64,000 bases of DNA from positions 1 through 64,000 of the forward strand of contig NZ_BSNY01000007.1 in NCBI RefSeq assembly GCF_030160235.1, written 5' to 3'. The stretch comes from Mesorhizobium huakuii. GTDB taxonomy: Bacteria; Pseudomonadota; Alphaproteobacteria; Rhizobiales; Rhizobiaceae. The notes below the pieces were generated by a model, which was not told where the DNA came from, searched no databases, and saw nothing but the letters and a program-made list of their open reading frames with translations. Shown here one piece after another: positions 8,210 through 17,499 of the stretch (positions are counted from its first letter, which is position 1; each line of letters starts with the position of its first letter). The translations under genes and the position numbers were made by a program.

Positions 8210-9025
8210 TCAGGCCGCCTGCCCGACGCGATCCTCGATGAGCATCGGGATGAAAGGTTCGTCGAACGACTCCGGCAGCACCTGCGCCCAGGTCAGGATT
8301 TCCATCCGGCCATCGAAATGCTCGACCACGGCCGTGCAGCTTTCCACCCAGTCGCCCGTGTTGATGTAGCGCACGTCATCGAAATTCTCGATCGCGGCAT
8401 GGTGAATATGGCCGCAGATCACCCCGTCGACATGCGAGCGGCGGGCTTCCTCGGTCAGCACGGTCTGGAACGAGCCGATGAAGTTGACGGCTTTCTTGAC
8501 CTTGACCTTGGCCCAGGACGAGAACGACCAGTAAGGCAGGCCGAGCCATTGGCGCAGCCGCGTCACCACCCGGTTGACGATCATCGCCGCGTCATAGGCG
8601 TGATCGCCGAGATAGGCGAGCCAGCGCTGATTGTGGACGACGGTGTCGAACTGGTCGCCGTGGATGACGAGCAGGCGCTTGCCGTCGGCGGTCTCATGGA
8701 TGGCACGGTCGGCGACGACGATGCCGCCGAAATGCACACCCTGGAACTGGCGGGCGAATTCGTCGTGATTGCCGGCGATATAGGTTATGTTGGCGCCCTT
8801 GCGCGCCTTGCGCAGCAATTTCTGCACCACGTCATTGTGGCTTTGCGGCCAGTGCCAGCTGCGCCGCAGCCGCCAGCCATCGACGATGTCACCGACCAGA
8901 TAGATGATGTCGGCATCATGGTAGCGCAGGAAATCGATCAGGAACTCGGCCTTCGCCGCCTTCGAGCCCAGATGGACGTCGGAAATGAACATGCTGCGGA
9001 AAGTGCGGGGCTCTTGGCCTGACAT
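8210..9025 (-). CDS. Calcineurin-like metallophosphoesterase (UDP-2,3-diacylglucosamine diphosphatase-like)
   Basis: 271 residues from the ATG at 9025, with AGGGTGA upstream. All metallophosphoesterase blocks are present: SDVHLG, VGDIVDGW, AGNHDEF, IHGDQFD and CGHIHH. The WRLRRSWHWP segment and overall length match the LpxH-like group annotated as UDP-2,3-diacylglucosamine hydrolases. Canonical LpxH makes lipid X in lipid A synthesis at the inner membrane; many alphaproteobacteria use LpxI instead, so the true substrate here is uncertain. Confidence 0.78.
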   Translation of the reverse strand: MSGQEPRTFRSMFISDVHLGSKAAKAEFLIDFLRYHDADIIYLVGDIVDGWRLRRSWHWPQSHNDVVQKLLRKARKGANITYIAGNHDEFARQFQGVHFGGIVVADRAIHETADGKRLLVIHGDQFDTVVHNQRWLAYLGDHAYDAAMIVNRVVTRLRQWLGLPYWSFSSWAKVKVKKAVNFIGSFQTVLTEEARRSHVDGVICGHIHHAAIENFDDVRYINTGDWVESCTAVVEHFDGRMEILTWAQVLPESFDEPFIPMLIEDRVGQAA

Positions 9026-9145
9026 CGCGATTTCACCCTTGCTTTCGCGCAGCCTATGCCCCGATTCATGCAACAACCGTATGACGGTTGCGATTGGTCC
9101 AGCCTAAGGACTAGCTTGCCGGCCAAATCACAGGGAGAAATCGTC

Positions 9146-9925
9146 ATGGATCTTGGTATCCGCGGAAAGAAGGCCATCGTCTGCGCTTCGAGCAAGGGAC
9201 TTGGAAAAGGCTGCGCCATGGCGTTGGCCGAGGCCGGTTGCGACATCGTCGTTAATGGCCGCAATGCCGAACTCGTGGCCAAGACCGCCGCGGAGCTGCG
9301 CGAGCGTTTTGGCGTGAGGGTGACGGAAGTCGTCGGCGACGTTTCGAAACCGGATGTGCAGAAGGCGCTGCTCGCCGCCTGCCCGGAACCCGACATCCTC
9401 GTCAACAACAATGGCGGCCCGCCGCTGCGCGATTTCCGCGAACTCGATCGCGCGAAAATCCTCGAAGGCGTCACCCAGAACATGGTGACGCCGATCGAAC
9501 TGGTGCAGGCCGTTCTCGACGGCATGGCGAAGCGCGGCTTCGGCCGCATCGTCAACATCACCTCGCTGTCGGTCTATGTCCCCATTCCCGGCCTTGACCT
9601 GTCGTCGGGCGCGCGCGCCGGCCTGACCTCGTTCCTTGCAGGCGTGGCGCGGACGGTGATCGACCGCAACGTCACCATCAACAGCCTACTGCCGGGCAAG
9701 CTCGACACCGACCGCCTGCGCGGCCCGCACGAGGCCGGCACCGTCGAGGACCCCGCCGCGGCCGCCGCGCGCAAGACCCGCATCAGCGCCGATGTGCCGG
9801 CCAAGCGGCTCGGCACACCGGAGGAATTCGGCCAGATCTGCGCCTTCCTCTGCTCGGTCCATGCCGGCTATCTCACGGGCCAGAACATACCGGTCGACGG
9901 AGGTCTCTACGTCAGCGCTTTCTGA
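9146..9925 (+). CDS. SDR-family protein with non-canonical catalytic residues
   Basis: 259 residues; ATG at 9146 preceded by AGGGAG. The Rossmann motif reads ASSKGLGKG instead of TGxxxGIG, and VNNNGGP replaces NNAG. At the active site ITSLS supplies the Ser, but the YxxxK motif is replaced by SSGAR in LSSGARAGL, so both Tyr and Lys are missing. This matches the FabG-like SDR subgroup described as having an imperfect catalytic tetrad. It may still bind a nucleotide; catalysis would need other residues. No operon partner: the metallophosphatase is divergent and the malic enzyme starts 176 bases later. Confidence 0.85.
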   Translation: MDLGIRGKKAIVCASSKGLGKGCAMALAEAGCDIVVNGRNAELVAKTAAELRERFGVRVTEVVGDVSKPDVQKALLAACPEPDILVNNNGGPPLRDFRELDRAKILEGVTQNMVTPIELVQAVLDGMAKRGFGRIVNITSLSVYVPIPGLDLSSGARAGLTSFLAGVARTVIDRNVTINSLLPGKLDTDRLRGPHEAGTVEDPAAAAARKTRISADVPAKRLGTPEEFGQICAFLCSVHAGYLTGQNIPVDGGLYVSAF

Positions 9926-10101
9926 TCGAGAAGTCAGCGAGGCGGCAGGACTCATCCGGTATGAAACAGCCGTAAGCATCTGACATCTCGTGATTTTCGA
10001 CGCGCCGCCGCTTAAAGCTGCCGGCGCGTCAATTAGCGTCGCGAAAAATCTGGACCGCGTGCTAAAAGGACTCCCGACACAGGTTTCGAGGGAGCGGCCG
10101 C

Positions 10102-12426
10102 ATGGAAGGCGAGAACAAGAAAACGGCACGTTCGGACCTCGACGAAGCCGCTCTCTACTTCCACAAGCACCCGACGCCGGGAAAGCTCGAGATCCAGGCA
10201 ACCAAGCCGCTCGGCAACCAGCGCGACCTGGCGCTCGCCTATTCACCCGGCGTGGCGGCGCCCTGCCTGGAGATCCGCGACAATCCGGCAACCGCCGCCG
10301 ATTACACGGCGCGCGCCAACCTCGTCGGCGTCGTCTCCAATGGCTCGGCCGTGCTCGGCCTCGGCAATATCGGCCCGCTGGCCTCCAAGCCGGTCATGGA
10401 AGGCAAGGCGGTTCTGTTCAAGAAGTTCGCCGGCATCGACGTCTTCGACATCGAGATCGACGCCCCCGAGATCGAGCGCATGGTGGAGACCGTCGCCGCT
10501 CTCGAACCCACTTTCGGCGGCATCAACCTCGAGGACATCAAGGCGCCGGAGTGTTTTGAAGTCGAGGAGCGGCTGAAAGCCCGCATGAGCATACCGGTAT
10601 TCCACGACGACCAGCATGGCACCGCCATCATCGTCGCCGCCGCCGTGCTCAACGGACTGGAGTTCGCCGGCAAGACCATCTCGGACATCAAGGTCGTCAC
10701 CTCCGGTGCGGGTGCCGCCGCCCTTGCCTGTCTGAATCTTCTGGTCTCGCTCGGCGTGCGCATCGAAAACATCTGGGTCACCGACCGTTTCGGCGTTGCC
10801 TACAAGGGCCGCACCGACGAGATGGACCGCTGGAAAGACCCCTATGTGAAGGACACCGAGGCGCGCACGCTGGCCGATGTCATCCCGGGCGCCGACGTTT
10901 TCCTGGGCCTTTCGGCCGCCGGCGTGCTGAAGCCGGAGCTGCTGCAGCACATGGCGCCAAAGCCTTTGATCCTGGCGCTCGCCAATCCCAACCCCGAGAT
11001 CATGCCGGAAGAAGCACGCGCCGCCCGCCCTGATGCCATGATCTGCACCGGCCGATCCGATTTTCCCAATCAGGTCAACAATGTCCTGTGCTTCCCCTAC
11101 ATCTTCCGCGGCGCGCTCGACTGCGGCGCCAGCGCCATCAACGAGGAAATGAAGATGGCCGCGGTGCGGGCCATCGCCGCCCTTGCCCGCGAAGAACCTT
11201 CGGACGTCGCCGCACGCGCCTATTCGGGCGAGACGCCGATCTTCGGGCCCGATTTCCTGATCCCCTCGCCCTTCGATCCCAGGCTCATCCTGCGCATCGC
11301 GCCGGCCGTCGCCAAGGCGGCCTGCGACACCGGTGTGGCGACGCGGCCGATCACCGACTTCGCCGCCTATATCGACAAGCTCAACCGTTTCGTCTTCCGC
11401 TCCGGCCTGGTGATGAAGCCGGTGTTTTCGTCCGCCAAGGCATCGAGCGCCAAGCGCGTCATCTATGCCGACGGCGAGGACGAGCGCGTGCTGCGCGCTG
11501 CCCAGGTGGTGCTGGAGGAAGGCATCGCCGAGCCGATCCTGATCGGCCGCCCGCACGTCATCGAAGTCAGGCTCAAGCGCTACGGCTTGCGCATCAAGCC
11601 CGGCGTCGACTTCGGTCTGATCAACCCCGAAGACGATCCGCGCTATCGCCACTATGTCGATCTGTTGATCGAACTCGCCGGCCGGCGCGGCGTCACGACG
11701 GAGGCCGCGCGAACCATGGTGCGCACCGACAACACGGTGATCGCGGCATTGGCGCTGAAGCGCGGCGACGCCGATGCCATGGTCTGCGGCCTCGAAGGCC
11801 GCTTCGAGCGACACTTGCGCAACGTGACGCTCATCATTGGCCCTCGCGCGGGCATCAAGGACTACGACCTGTCGACGCTTTCGATGCTGATTTCGCAGCG
11901 CGGCATCATCTTCCTTACCGATACCCACGTCTCCGTCGACCCGACGGCCGAGGAGATCGCCGAGATGACCGTACTGGCGGCCGAGGAAATCCAGCGCTTC
12001 GGCATCGAGCCGAAAGCGGCCCTTCTGTCGCATTCGGATTTCGGCTCGCGCGATTCACCAAGCGCGATCAAGATGCGCCAGGCGGCGGCGATCCTTGCGC
12101 GCATAGCGCCGGAACTACAGTGCGACGGCGAAATGCATGCCGATTCCGCGCTGTCCGAGCATTTGCGCCAGCGCGTCTATCCGCATTCGCGGCTGAAGGG
12201 CGAAGCCAATCTGCTGGTGTTCCCGAACCTCGATTCGGCCAACATCACGCTGACGGCGCTGCGCGCCATGATGGATGCGCTGCATGTCGGCCCGATCCTG
12301 CTCGGCACCGACAAGCCGGCGCACATACTGACCCCCTCGGTCACGTCGCGCGGTGTGGTCAACATGACGGCCCTGGCCGTGGTCGAGGCCGCGCACAAGG
12401 CACAGGCCATCGCCAATCTGGATTAG
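10102..12426 (+). CDS. maeB: NADP-dependent malic enzyme with C-terminal phosphotransacetylase-like domain
   Basis: 774 residues, the usual length for MaeB/Tme fusions. The N-terminal half is malic enzyme ([33 protein letters not shown], then the nucleotide-binding fold with [14 protein letters not shown]). Residues 430-770 resemble phosphate acetyltransferase ([21 protein letters not shown]), which in this family is usually regulatory. It decarboxylates malate to pyruvate with NAD(P)+ reduction, linking the TCA cycle to acetyl-CoA supply. ATG at 10102 with GAGGGAG upstream. NADP preference is assumed from the family. Confidence 0.93.
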   Translation: MEGENKKTARSDLDEAALYFHKHPTPGKLEIQATKPLGNQRDLALAYSPGVAAPCLEIRDNPATAADYTARANLVGVVSNGSAVLGLGNIGPLASKPVMEGKAVLFKKFAGIDVFDIEIDAPEIERMVETVAALEPTFGGINLEDIKAPECFEVEERLKARMSIPVFHDDQHGTAIIVAAAVLNGLEFAGKTISDIKVVTSGAGAAALACLNLLVSLGVRIENIWVTDRFGVAYKGRTDEMDRWKDPYVKDTEARTLADVIPGADVFLGLSAAGVLKPELLQHMAPKPLILALANPNPEIMPEEARAARPDAMICTGRSDFPNQVNNVLCFPYIFRGALDCGASAINEEMKMAAVRAIAALAREEPSDVAARAYSGETPIFGPDFLIPSPFDPRLILRIAPAVAKAACDTGVATRPITDFAAYIDKLNRFVFRSGLVMKPVFSSAKASSAKRVIYADGEDERVLRAAQVVLEEGIAEPILIGRPHVIEVRLKRYGLRIKPGVDFGLINPEDDPRYRHYVDLLIELAGRRGVTTEAARTMVRTDNTVIAALALKRGDADAMVCGLEGRFERHLRNVTLIIGPRAGIKDYDLSTLSMLISQRGIIFLTDTHVSVDPTAEEIAEMTVLAAEEIQRFGIEPKAALLSHSDFGSRDSPSAIKMRQAAAILARIAPELQCDGEMHADSALSEHLRQRVYPHSRLKGEANLLVFPNLDSANITLTALRAMMDALHVGPILLGTDKPAHILTPSVTSRGVVNMTALAVVEAAHKAQAIANLD

Positions 12427-12608
12427 GCCGGTTCCTGTGGGTTCGGTCTGGCCCACAGCACAGCCTGCGCCATGCCGGCTCGCTCCAAAACCGGAGTGTT
12501 GCGAACCGGCAACTTGCGATTGCAGAAATTCGCCGCTGGCCGGAAGCGGATTTCGCGGGGGAAGCCGACCTGATATGGTTGCGCATCTGATTTGACGGCG
12601 AGGACGTC

Positions 12609-13289
12609 ATGAAGGGCCTGTTGCTCGCATCCGCATTGCTGTCGCTGATCGGCGGACAAGCTCTTGCCGCGGACGCCATCAGTGCCGAGCCCGCAACTGT
12701 CCATGACTGGTCCGGCGTCTATGTCGGCGGGCAGATTGGCTATGGTTTCGGCAGGACCGACGCAACCTACAATTTGCCGAACACCCCGACAATCCGGGGT
12801 TCGCAGGATTACGATACCGATGGTTTCCTGGGTGGCGTGCAGATCGGCTACAACTATCAGGTCAATTCCGCTGTTCTTGGGGTCGAGGCCGATGTTTCCG
12901 GAGCCGACATCAAGGGGCACTCCGACGAAATCACCTCCGGCCTGGGCGATGTTTACGACACCAAGGTCGACTGGCTTGGAACGCTGCGCGCCAGGGCTGG
13001 CTATGCATTCGATCGCACGCTGGTCTACGGAACCGGTGGCCTGGCGTTTGGAAGTGTCGAAAACCGGTATGTTGACGGTCCGCTTGACACCTTTTCCGAG
13101 AAGAACACCAAGGTTGGCTGGACCATCGGCGCCGGACTGGAGCAAGCGATCACGGACCACTGGTCGGCGAAGTTCGAATATCAATATGTGGATCTGCGGG
13201 ACCAGACCATCGACTATGCCCCGAACTCCAACACCACGTTCGACAACACGTTCAACGCCGTCAAGATCGGTATGAATTACAAGTTCTGA
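12609..13289 (+). CDS. Outer-membrane beta-barrel porin, Omp25/Omp31 type
   Basis: 226 residues with a clear signal peptide ending near GQALAADA. The motifs DWSGVYVGGQIGYGFG near the N-terminus, VLGVEADVSG in the middle, AGYAFDRTLVYGTGGLAFG, and a C-terminal GMNYKF with final Phe are typical of the eight-stranded barrels common in Rhizobiales outer membranes. Likely a structural or surface protein; ligand unknown. The start at 12609 has GGCGAGGAC upstream. Single-gene unit between malic enzyme and the DUF2865 gene. Confidence 0.9.
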   Translation: MKGLLLASALLSLIGGQALAADAISAEPATVHDWSGVYVGGQIGYGFGRTDATYNLPNTPTIRGSQDYDTDGFLGGVQIGYNYQVNSAVLGVEADVSGADIKGHSDEITSGLGDVYDTKVDWLGTLRARAGYAFDRTLVYGTGGLAFGSVENRYVDGPLDTFSEKNTKVGWTIGAGLEQAITDHWSAKFEYQYVDLRDQTIDYAPNSNTTFDNTFNAVKIGMNYKF

Positions 13290-13452
13290 CGGTCGGTGGA
13301 GCGATCTGCCGTGCCCCGTCGCTTTCCGGCTGATTGAACCCGCCCGCTGCCGCGATCCGAGGCTTTCGGCCGACTACCGGACCGCATCCGAAATAGACGA
13401 TTAACCGGCAACGGGGTAGCTTGGCGGGCACAGGCCAGCGGGATTGAGGCGG

Positions 13453-14655
13453 ATGACAAGCGGAGGGTTGAAGCGGGCGCATGCTGCCATGCTGCTTGGC
13501 CTCCTGTTGTCTGGCGCCACCATCTCCGAGCCACAGGCCGCTTCGCGGGTCTGCCGTCAATTGGAAGCCGATCTTGCCGCGGCTTCGCGTAGCGGCGGCG
13601 GTGGTCCGGCGATGATCCGCAAATACGATGCCGCGATCGACCGGCAGCGCGAACAGATCTCCAAGGCACGTGACCAGGCGGACAATGCCGGTTGCGGGTT
13701 TTCGCTGTTTTCCCGCAACATCAATCGATGCGCCGGGCTCAACGCCACCATCGACCGCATGAACGCCAATCTCGACAGTCTCCAGGCCAAACGTGCCCAA
13801 CTCGCCGGTGGCGGCGGCTCGCGTCGCGACCGTGGCCGCATCCTGGCCGCGCTCGACGCCAATGGCTGCCGCGACGACACGGTTGCGCCGCGCCGCGCGC
13901 CGCTGCAGGAAGCGGGCCGCGAGGAGGACGGCAACGCCAACCTGTTCGACCAACTTTTCGGCGACAATCAGCCCAGCGCCACGCTTGACCAGCCGGACGA
14001 TCCCGGCGAGGAACGCAATGTCCGCCGCGTCCTGAACCTGCCCGACATTCCGGACTTTCCGGGCACCGGCGGCGAGTTCCACACCACCTGCGTGCGCACC
14101 TGCGACGGCTATTTCTTCCCGATGTCGAATGCCGCCTCGGTCGGCGATTTCGAGCGCGACCAGAAGAATTGCGAATCCAGCTGCCCCGGCACCGAAATGC
14201 AGGTCTTCTACTCGCGCGGCATGGATGACGATTCGGCCTCGATGACGTCCTCGGTCACCGGCAGGCCGTACAGCGAGCTGCCGACAGCCTATCTCTACAA
14301 GCAGCCCAATATGTCGCGGCCGCCGGCCTGCGGCTGCAATGCCGCGCAGAATTTCCAGATCATTGGCGGCAACCCGCCGCCTCCGCAACAGTCACAGCCT
14401 GAAACCGATGCCGCACCGTTGGTTCCCGTGCCGGCCTCCAAGCCCGATCCGGCCGCCGACCCCGAAACCCTGGCCAACAGGGAGGGCGGGCTCGATCGCG
14501 AAGCCATCAAGCGGCTTTCCGCCAAGCCGGTGACATCGCCCGTATCCGCACTGCCGCCGGAGCAGCGCAAGGTCAGGGTCGTCGGGCCAACGTTCCTTCC
14601 CGACCCATCAGCGGCAATAAATCTGCAAGCTCCGGCCCCGAAGGCAGTCCAGTAA
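13453..14655 (+). CDS. DUF2865 domain-containing secreted protein
   Basis: 400 residues from the ATG at 13453; a TTG nine bases earlier is also possible. A signal peptide ends near SEPQAASR. A helical region (residues 30-125) has a Cys pair around [14 protein letters not shown]. The DUF2865 core (about 195-300) contains [27 protein letters not shown] and ACGCN, suggesting disulfides in the periplasm. The tail is Pro-rich and ends after [12 protein letters not shown]. The role is unknown. Its last 83 bases overlap the end of gltX on the other strand. Confidence 0.82.
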   Translation: MTSGGLKRAHAAMLLGLLLSGATISEPQAASRVCRQLEADLAAASRSGGGGPAMIRKYDAAIDRQREQISKARDQADNAGCGFSLFSRNINRCAGLNATIDRMNANLDSLQAKRAQLAGGGGSRRDRGRILAALDANGCRDDTVAPRRAPLQEAGREEDGNANLFDQLFGDNQPSATLDQPDDPGEERNVRRVLNLPDIPDFPGTGGEFHTTCVRTCDGYFFPMSNAASVGDFERDQKNCESSCPGTEMQVFYSRGMDDDSASMTSSVTGRPYSELPTAYLYKQPNMSRPPACGCNAAQNFQIIGGNPPPPQQSQPETDAAPLVPVPASKPDPAADPETLANREGGLDREAIKRLSAKPVTSPVSALPPEQRKVRVVGPTFLPDPSAAINLQAPAPKAVQ

Positions 14656-15946
14656 GGGCAAGCCTCAGCGGCATGAACAGCCCCTTGCCCTTGCGTCCCG
14701 TCGCTTCCCTGATCTTGCCGGTCCAGTCCTTCCAGACCGTTCCATTCCAGGGCTCTTCGGGCAGGACCTCGAAGGCCTTTCCGAGGAAATCTCGATCATC
14801 GTCGGAGAACTCCGGTCTGTCCTGCGGCCCCTCGCGCAGGATGCGCCACCAGCCCACCGCATCGGCGAGCCGGTCGAGATTGCCGCGCACCGCCAGCCAG
14901 AACGGCTCGGCCTGTTCGCCGGAGATGCCCAGCACCATCAGCCTGTCGCGCGCCTCGTCGAACGACATGTGGTGCATCAGCACGCGGTTGAGCACGAACA
15001 GTTCGTCCGGATCGAACTTGGCCGATGATTTCGAGGTCGCGGCCGGGTCGAAATGGCCGGCGAGTTCGGTGAGGTCATGCGCGGCCGCGACATTCTCCGA
15101 GGTGCCGACCAGCACGGCGAGCGACGCGACGGCCATCGGCTCGATGCCATCCTCGCGCAGGCTTTCGATGGAGAGTGCGCCGGTACGCTTCGAAAGCCCC
15201 TCGCCCGAGACGGTGGTCAAGAGATTGTGGTGGCCGAAGACAGGCGGCTCGGCGCCCAGCGCCTTGAACAGGGCAATCTGCACGCCGGTGTTGGTGACAT
15301 GGTCGTCACCCCTGATGACGTGGCTGACGCCCATCTCGATGTCGTCGACGACGGATGGCAGCGTATAGAGATAGGTGCCGTCCTCGCGCACCAGCACCGG
15401 ATCCGAGAGCGAAGCGAGATCGACCGTTTCCTCGCCACGCACCAGATCATTCCAATGAACCTCGGTGCGTTCGGGCTGCAGCGGATCGCCAGTGAAATTG
15501 GGCAGCAGGAAGCGCCAGTGCGGCCGGCGCCCATCGGCCTGGTATTCGGCCACCTGCTCATGTGTCAGCGCCAGGGCCTCGCGGCCATAGACCGGCGGCA
15601 GGCCCCGCGTGCGGCGCACCTTGCGCCTGAGATCGAGTTCTTCCGGCGTTTCGTAGCAGGCGTAGAGAACGCCCGCCGCCTTCAGCCGTTCGACCGCCGC
15701 GTCATAGATCTCGAAGCGCCGTGACTGATATTCGGTGGCATCGGGAAAAATGCCCAGCCAATGCAGGTCGTAGAGGATGGCGTCGGCGAATTCCTGCTTC
15801 GAGCGGGCAATGTCGGTGTCGTCGAAGCGCTGGATGAAGCGACCCTTGTTGTTGAGCGCAAACAGCCAGTTGAACAGAGCGGTGCGCGCATTGCCGATAT
15901 GGATGCGGCCGGTCGGTGACGGGGCGAAACGAACGGTAACTGTCAT
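14573..15946 (-). CDS. gltX: Glutamyl-tRNA synthetase
   Basis: 457 residues from the ATG at 15946 ([20 protein letters not shown], the class I HIGH motif as HIGN). The KMSKS-equivalent is GLSKRTG. It charges tRNA-Glu (and in many alphaproteobacteria also tRNA-Gln before amidation). Rhizobia often carry two gltX genes; this may be one of them. The C-terminus, [15 protein letters not shown], looks complete, although it shares 83 bases with the convergent DUF2865 gene. A further in-frame ATG at 16006 would add 20 residues before the conserved start and is unlikely. Confidence 0.95.
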   Translation of the reverse strand: MTVTVRFAPSPTGRIHIGNARTALFNWLFALNNKGRFIQRFDDTDIARSKQEFADAILYDLHWLGIFPDATEYQSRRFEIYDAAVERLKAAGVLYACYETPEELDLRRKVRRTRGLPPVYGREALALTHEQVAEYQADGRRPHWRFLLPNFTGDPLQPERTEVHWNDLVRGEETVDLASLSDPVLVREDGTYLYTLPSVVDDIEMGVSHVIRGDDHVTNTGVQIALFKALGAEPPVFGHHNLLTTVSGEGLSKRTGALSIESLREDGIEPMAVASLAVLVGTSENVAAAHDLTELAGHFDPAATSKSSAKFDPDELFVLNRVLMHHMSFDEARDRLMVLGISGEQAEPFWLAVRGNLDRLADAVGWWRILREGPQDRPEFSDDDRDFLGKAFEVLPEEPWNGTVWKDWTGKIREATGRKGKGLFMPLRLALTGLPSGPELADLLPLMGREGTLARRP

Positions 15947-16040
15947 GAGCGGGGCGTACCGGATGCCTTTGTGATTGACAAGATGCGCCCCCGCACTGGT
16001 CGGCACACATAGAACATGATGCGCGCGATGAAAAGACCGA

Positions 16041-16063
16041 GGGCCATGCGAGGCGCATGGCCC
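16041..16063 (-). terminator. Intrinsic terminator after the GNAT-like gene
   Basis: Perfect 10-bp stem (GGGCCATGCG and its complement) with a 3-nt loop, 32 bases after the stop of the minus-strand gene ending at 16095. On the minus strand it is followed by TCGGTCTTTTC, a short T-rich tail. Confidence 0.7.
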
Positions 16064-16094
16064 TTATCCGATCAGAACAGCTGATTGAAAGCGA

Positions 16095-17276
16095 TCAGCG
16101 GCCGAAATCATCGGAACTGAGGCGGGTCCAGCGGTCGCCCATCAACCCGCCTATGAAGATGTCGCCGGAGCGGACCGCTTGCGCGACCTCGGGGATGCGC
16201 GAGCGCACCATCGTTCCCCCGGCATAGCGAAAGAAGACATTCTTGTAGCTGAAGAGTTGCGGCATGAACCTGCTCTGCGTCTGCCCGATGATGCCTGCGC
16301 AGCCCATACTCCACGCTTCCTCCATAAGGCCATCCAGCGTCGCGCCCCAGTAAGGTCCAGAGGACTGGAGTTGCAACAGGTTCGCGATGCCGCCAGCCTG
16401 ACCGTAGAAAGCGTAGCAACCGAGCATTTTGCCGGCTTCGTCGTAGGTCCCGCCGAAATGAAGGGGGCCGTCGGCCTGCTTCTCGGCCGCCAGCGCGAGC
16501 AGCCGTGGAAGCTCGCCATCCTGCCAGCGCGGCCGCAGCGCGTAATCGGAGACAAGGGTCGGCAGCCGCTGCGCAAATTGCGCGGCATCCATCGGCTCGC
16601 GATGGACCCGGTGTGACGAGGAATGCTGGATAGGCGGCTCGAACCTTTTTCTCGTAAAAGCGTCGAATGCTCGGGCGCAAGGATCGAGCACGAAGCGAGA
16701 CAGGCTCGGCCATCTGCCGCGAACCATGGCGGAGGCCACCGCGGCCGGGCGGAAAATGCGGGTCCATCCCAGGCAATGCGTCGGCAGGAGCTGGTATTTC
16801 ATCGGGCGCGCAAAGGCCAGGGATACCCGGTTGGCCGAGTCGGTCAGGTGTAGATCGAATTCGCCCTGATGCACGGCACGCAGCAATTGCGGTCCGGCCG
16901 AACCGTGATCGGTGCCGGTGTCGGCCATGAGCGGACCGATGATAGCGGCATTCAATGTCGCGCCGTTGAGCTCGTAGCGGGCTTTCAGGACACCGAGGAA
17001 GCCACCCAGATCGCCCTGCGGGTTGATCTGGACAAGAGCGTTGCCCGCGCCGGGCTGACCGGCAGGATCGAGATAGATCTTTCTCATATACTCGGCCGTC
17101 CCGGCGATGGCGCGATCGAGGAGATGACGTCGCCGGCGGCGAAACTTCGTCAGGAAGAGTGCGGCGACGCGCTCGAGATCTTCGGCGGCGAGTGGCCGAA
17201 CCGTGCCGTGCTGAGTTGCCAGCACCGACGGCGCAGCTACCTTTTCCACACCGGTATCTTCGGAAGCAAGTTGCAT
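16095..17276 (-). CDS. GNAT-like acetyltransferase-family protein, substrate unknown
   Basis: 393 residues from the ATG at 17276; longer in-frame starts extend into an AT-rich promoter-like stretch. The protein seems to hold two GNAT-like halves: an N-terminal one (VRPLAAEDLERVAALF, then GDLGGFLGVLKARYE) and a C-terminal one with MLGCYAFYGQAGGIANL and MEEAWSMGCAGIIGQ. I do not recognise a characterised homologue. It is transcribed alone, with a terminator behind it and 223 bases to the ABC exporter's end. Could transfer an acyl group to a small molecule or surface glycan; this is a guess from the fold. Confidence 0.65.
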   Translation of the reverse strand: MQLASEDTGVEKVAAPSVLATQHGTVRPLAAEDLERVAALFLTKFRRRRRHLLDRAIAGTAEYMRKIYLDPAGQPGAGNALVQINPQGDLGGFLGVLKARYELNGATLNAAIIGPLMADTGTDHGSAGPQLLRAVHQGEFDLHLTDSANRVSLAFARPMKYQLLPTHCLGWTRIFRPAAVASAMVRGRWPSLSRFVLDPCARAFDAFTRKRFEPPIQHSSSHRVHREPMDAAQFAQRLPTLVSDYALRPRWQDGELPRLLALAAEKQADGPLHFGGTYDEAGKMLGCYAFYGQAGGIANLLQLQSSGPYWGATLDGLMEEAWSMGCAGIIGQTQSRFMPQLFSYKNVFFRYAGGTMVRSRIPEVAQAVRSGDIFIGGLMGDRWTRLSSDDFGR

Positions 17277-17467
17277 CGTGAAACAGAAAACCAATCTGAT
17301 CCCAGGGTACAGGCTTACGCTCCCTAGGTTGCTTTTGCGTAAATATACAACAACCAGTGGTAGAGAAGACGTGTCATGCCCCGGCATCGTAAAAAACGTC
17401 TAAACCGCGGGAATGCCGCAAGAGTATGCCGCGCAGGTTACTCCAGCGGACAACGCCTGATGGAGAT

Positions 17468-17491
17468 GGCCTCCGGCCGATGCCGGAGGCC
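17468..17491 (-). terminator. Hairpin after the ABC exporter gene
   Basis: Perfect 10-bp GC-rich stem (GGCCTCCGGC and complement) with a 4-nt loop, nine bases after the minus-strand stop at 17500. No clear T-run follows, so termination strength is uncertain. Confidence 0.55.
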
Positions 17492-17499
17492 ACCTCAGG

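Noticed and set aside
10243-12033. 596-codon open frame opposite the malic enzyme gene
   Set aside because: His/Asp/Gly-rich shadow of a clearly coding strand.
13444-13452. TTG start for the DUF2865 gene
   Set aside because: The ATG at 13453 gives a normal signal peptide; the extra three residues add nothing recognisable.
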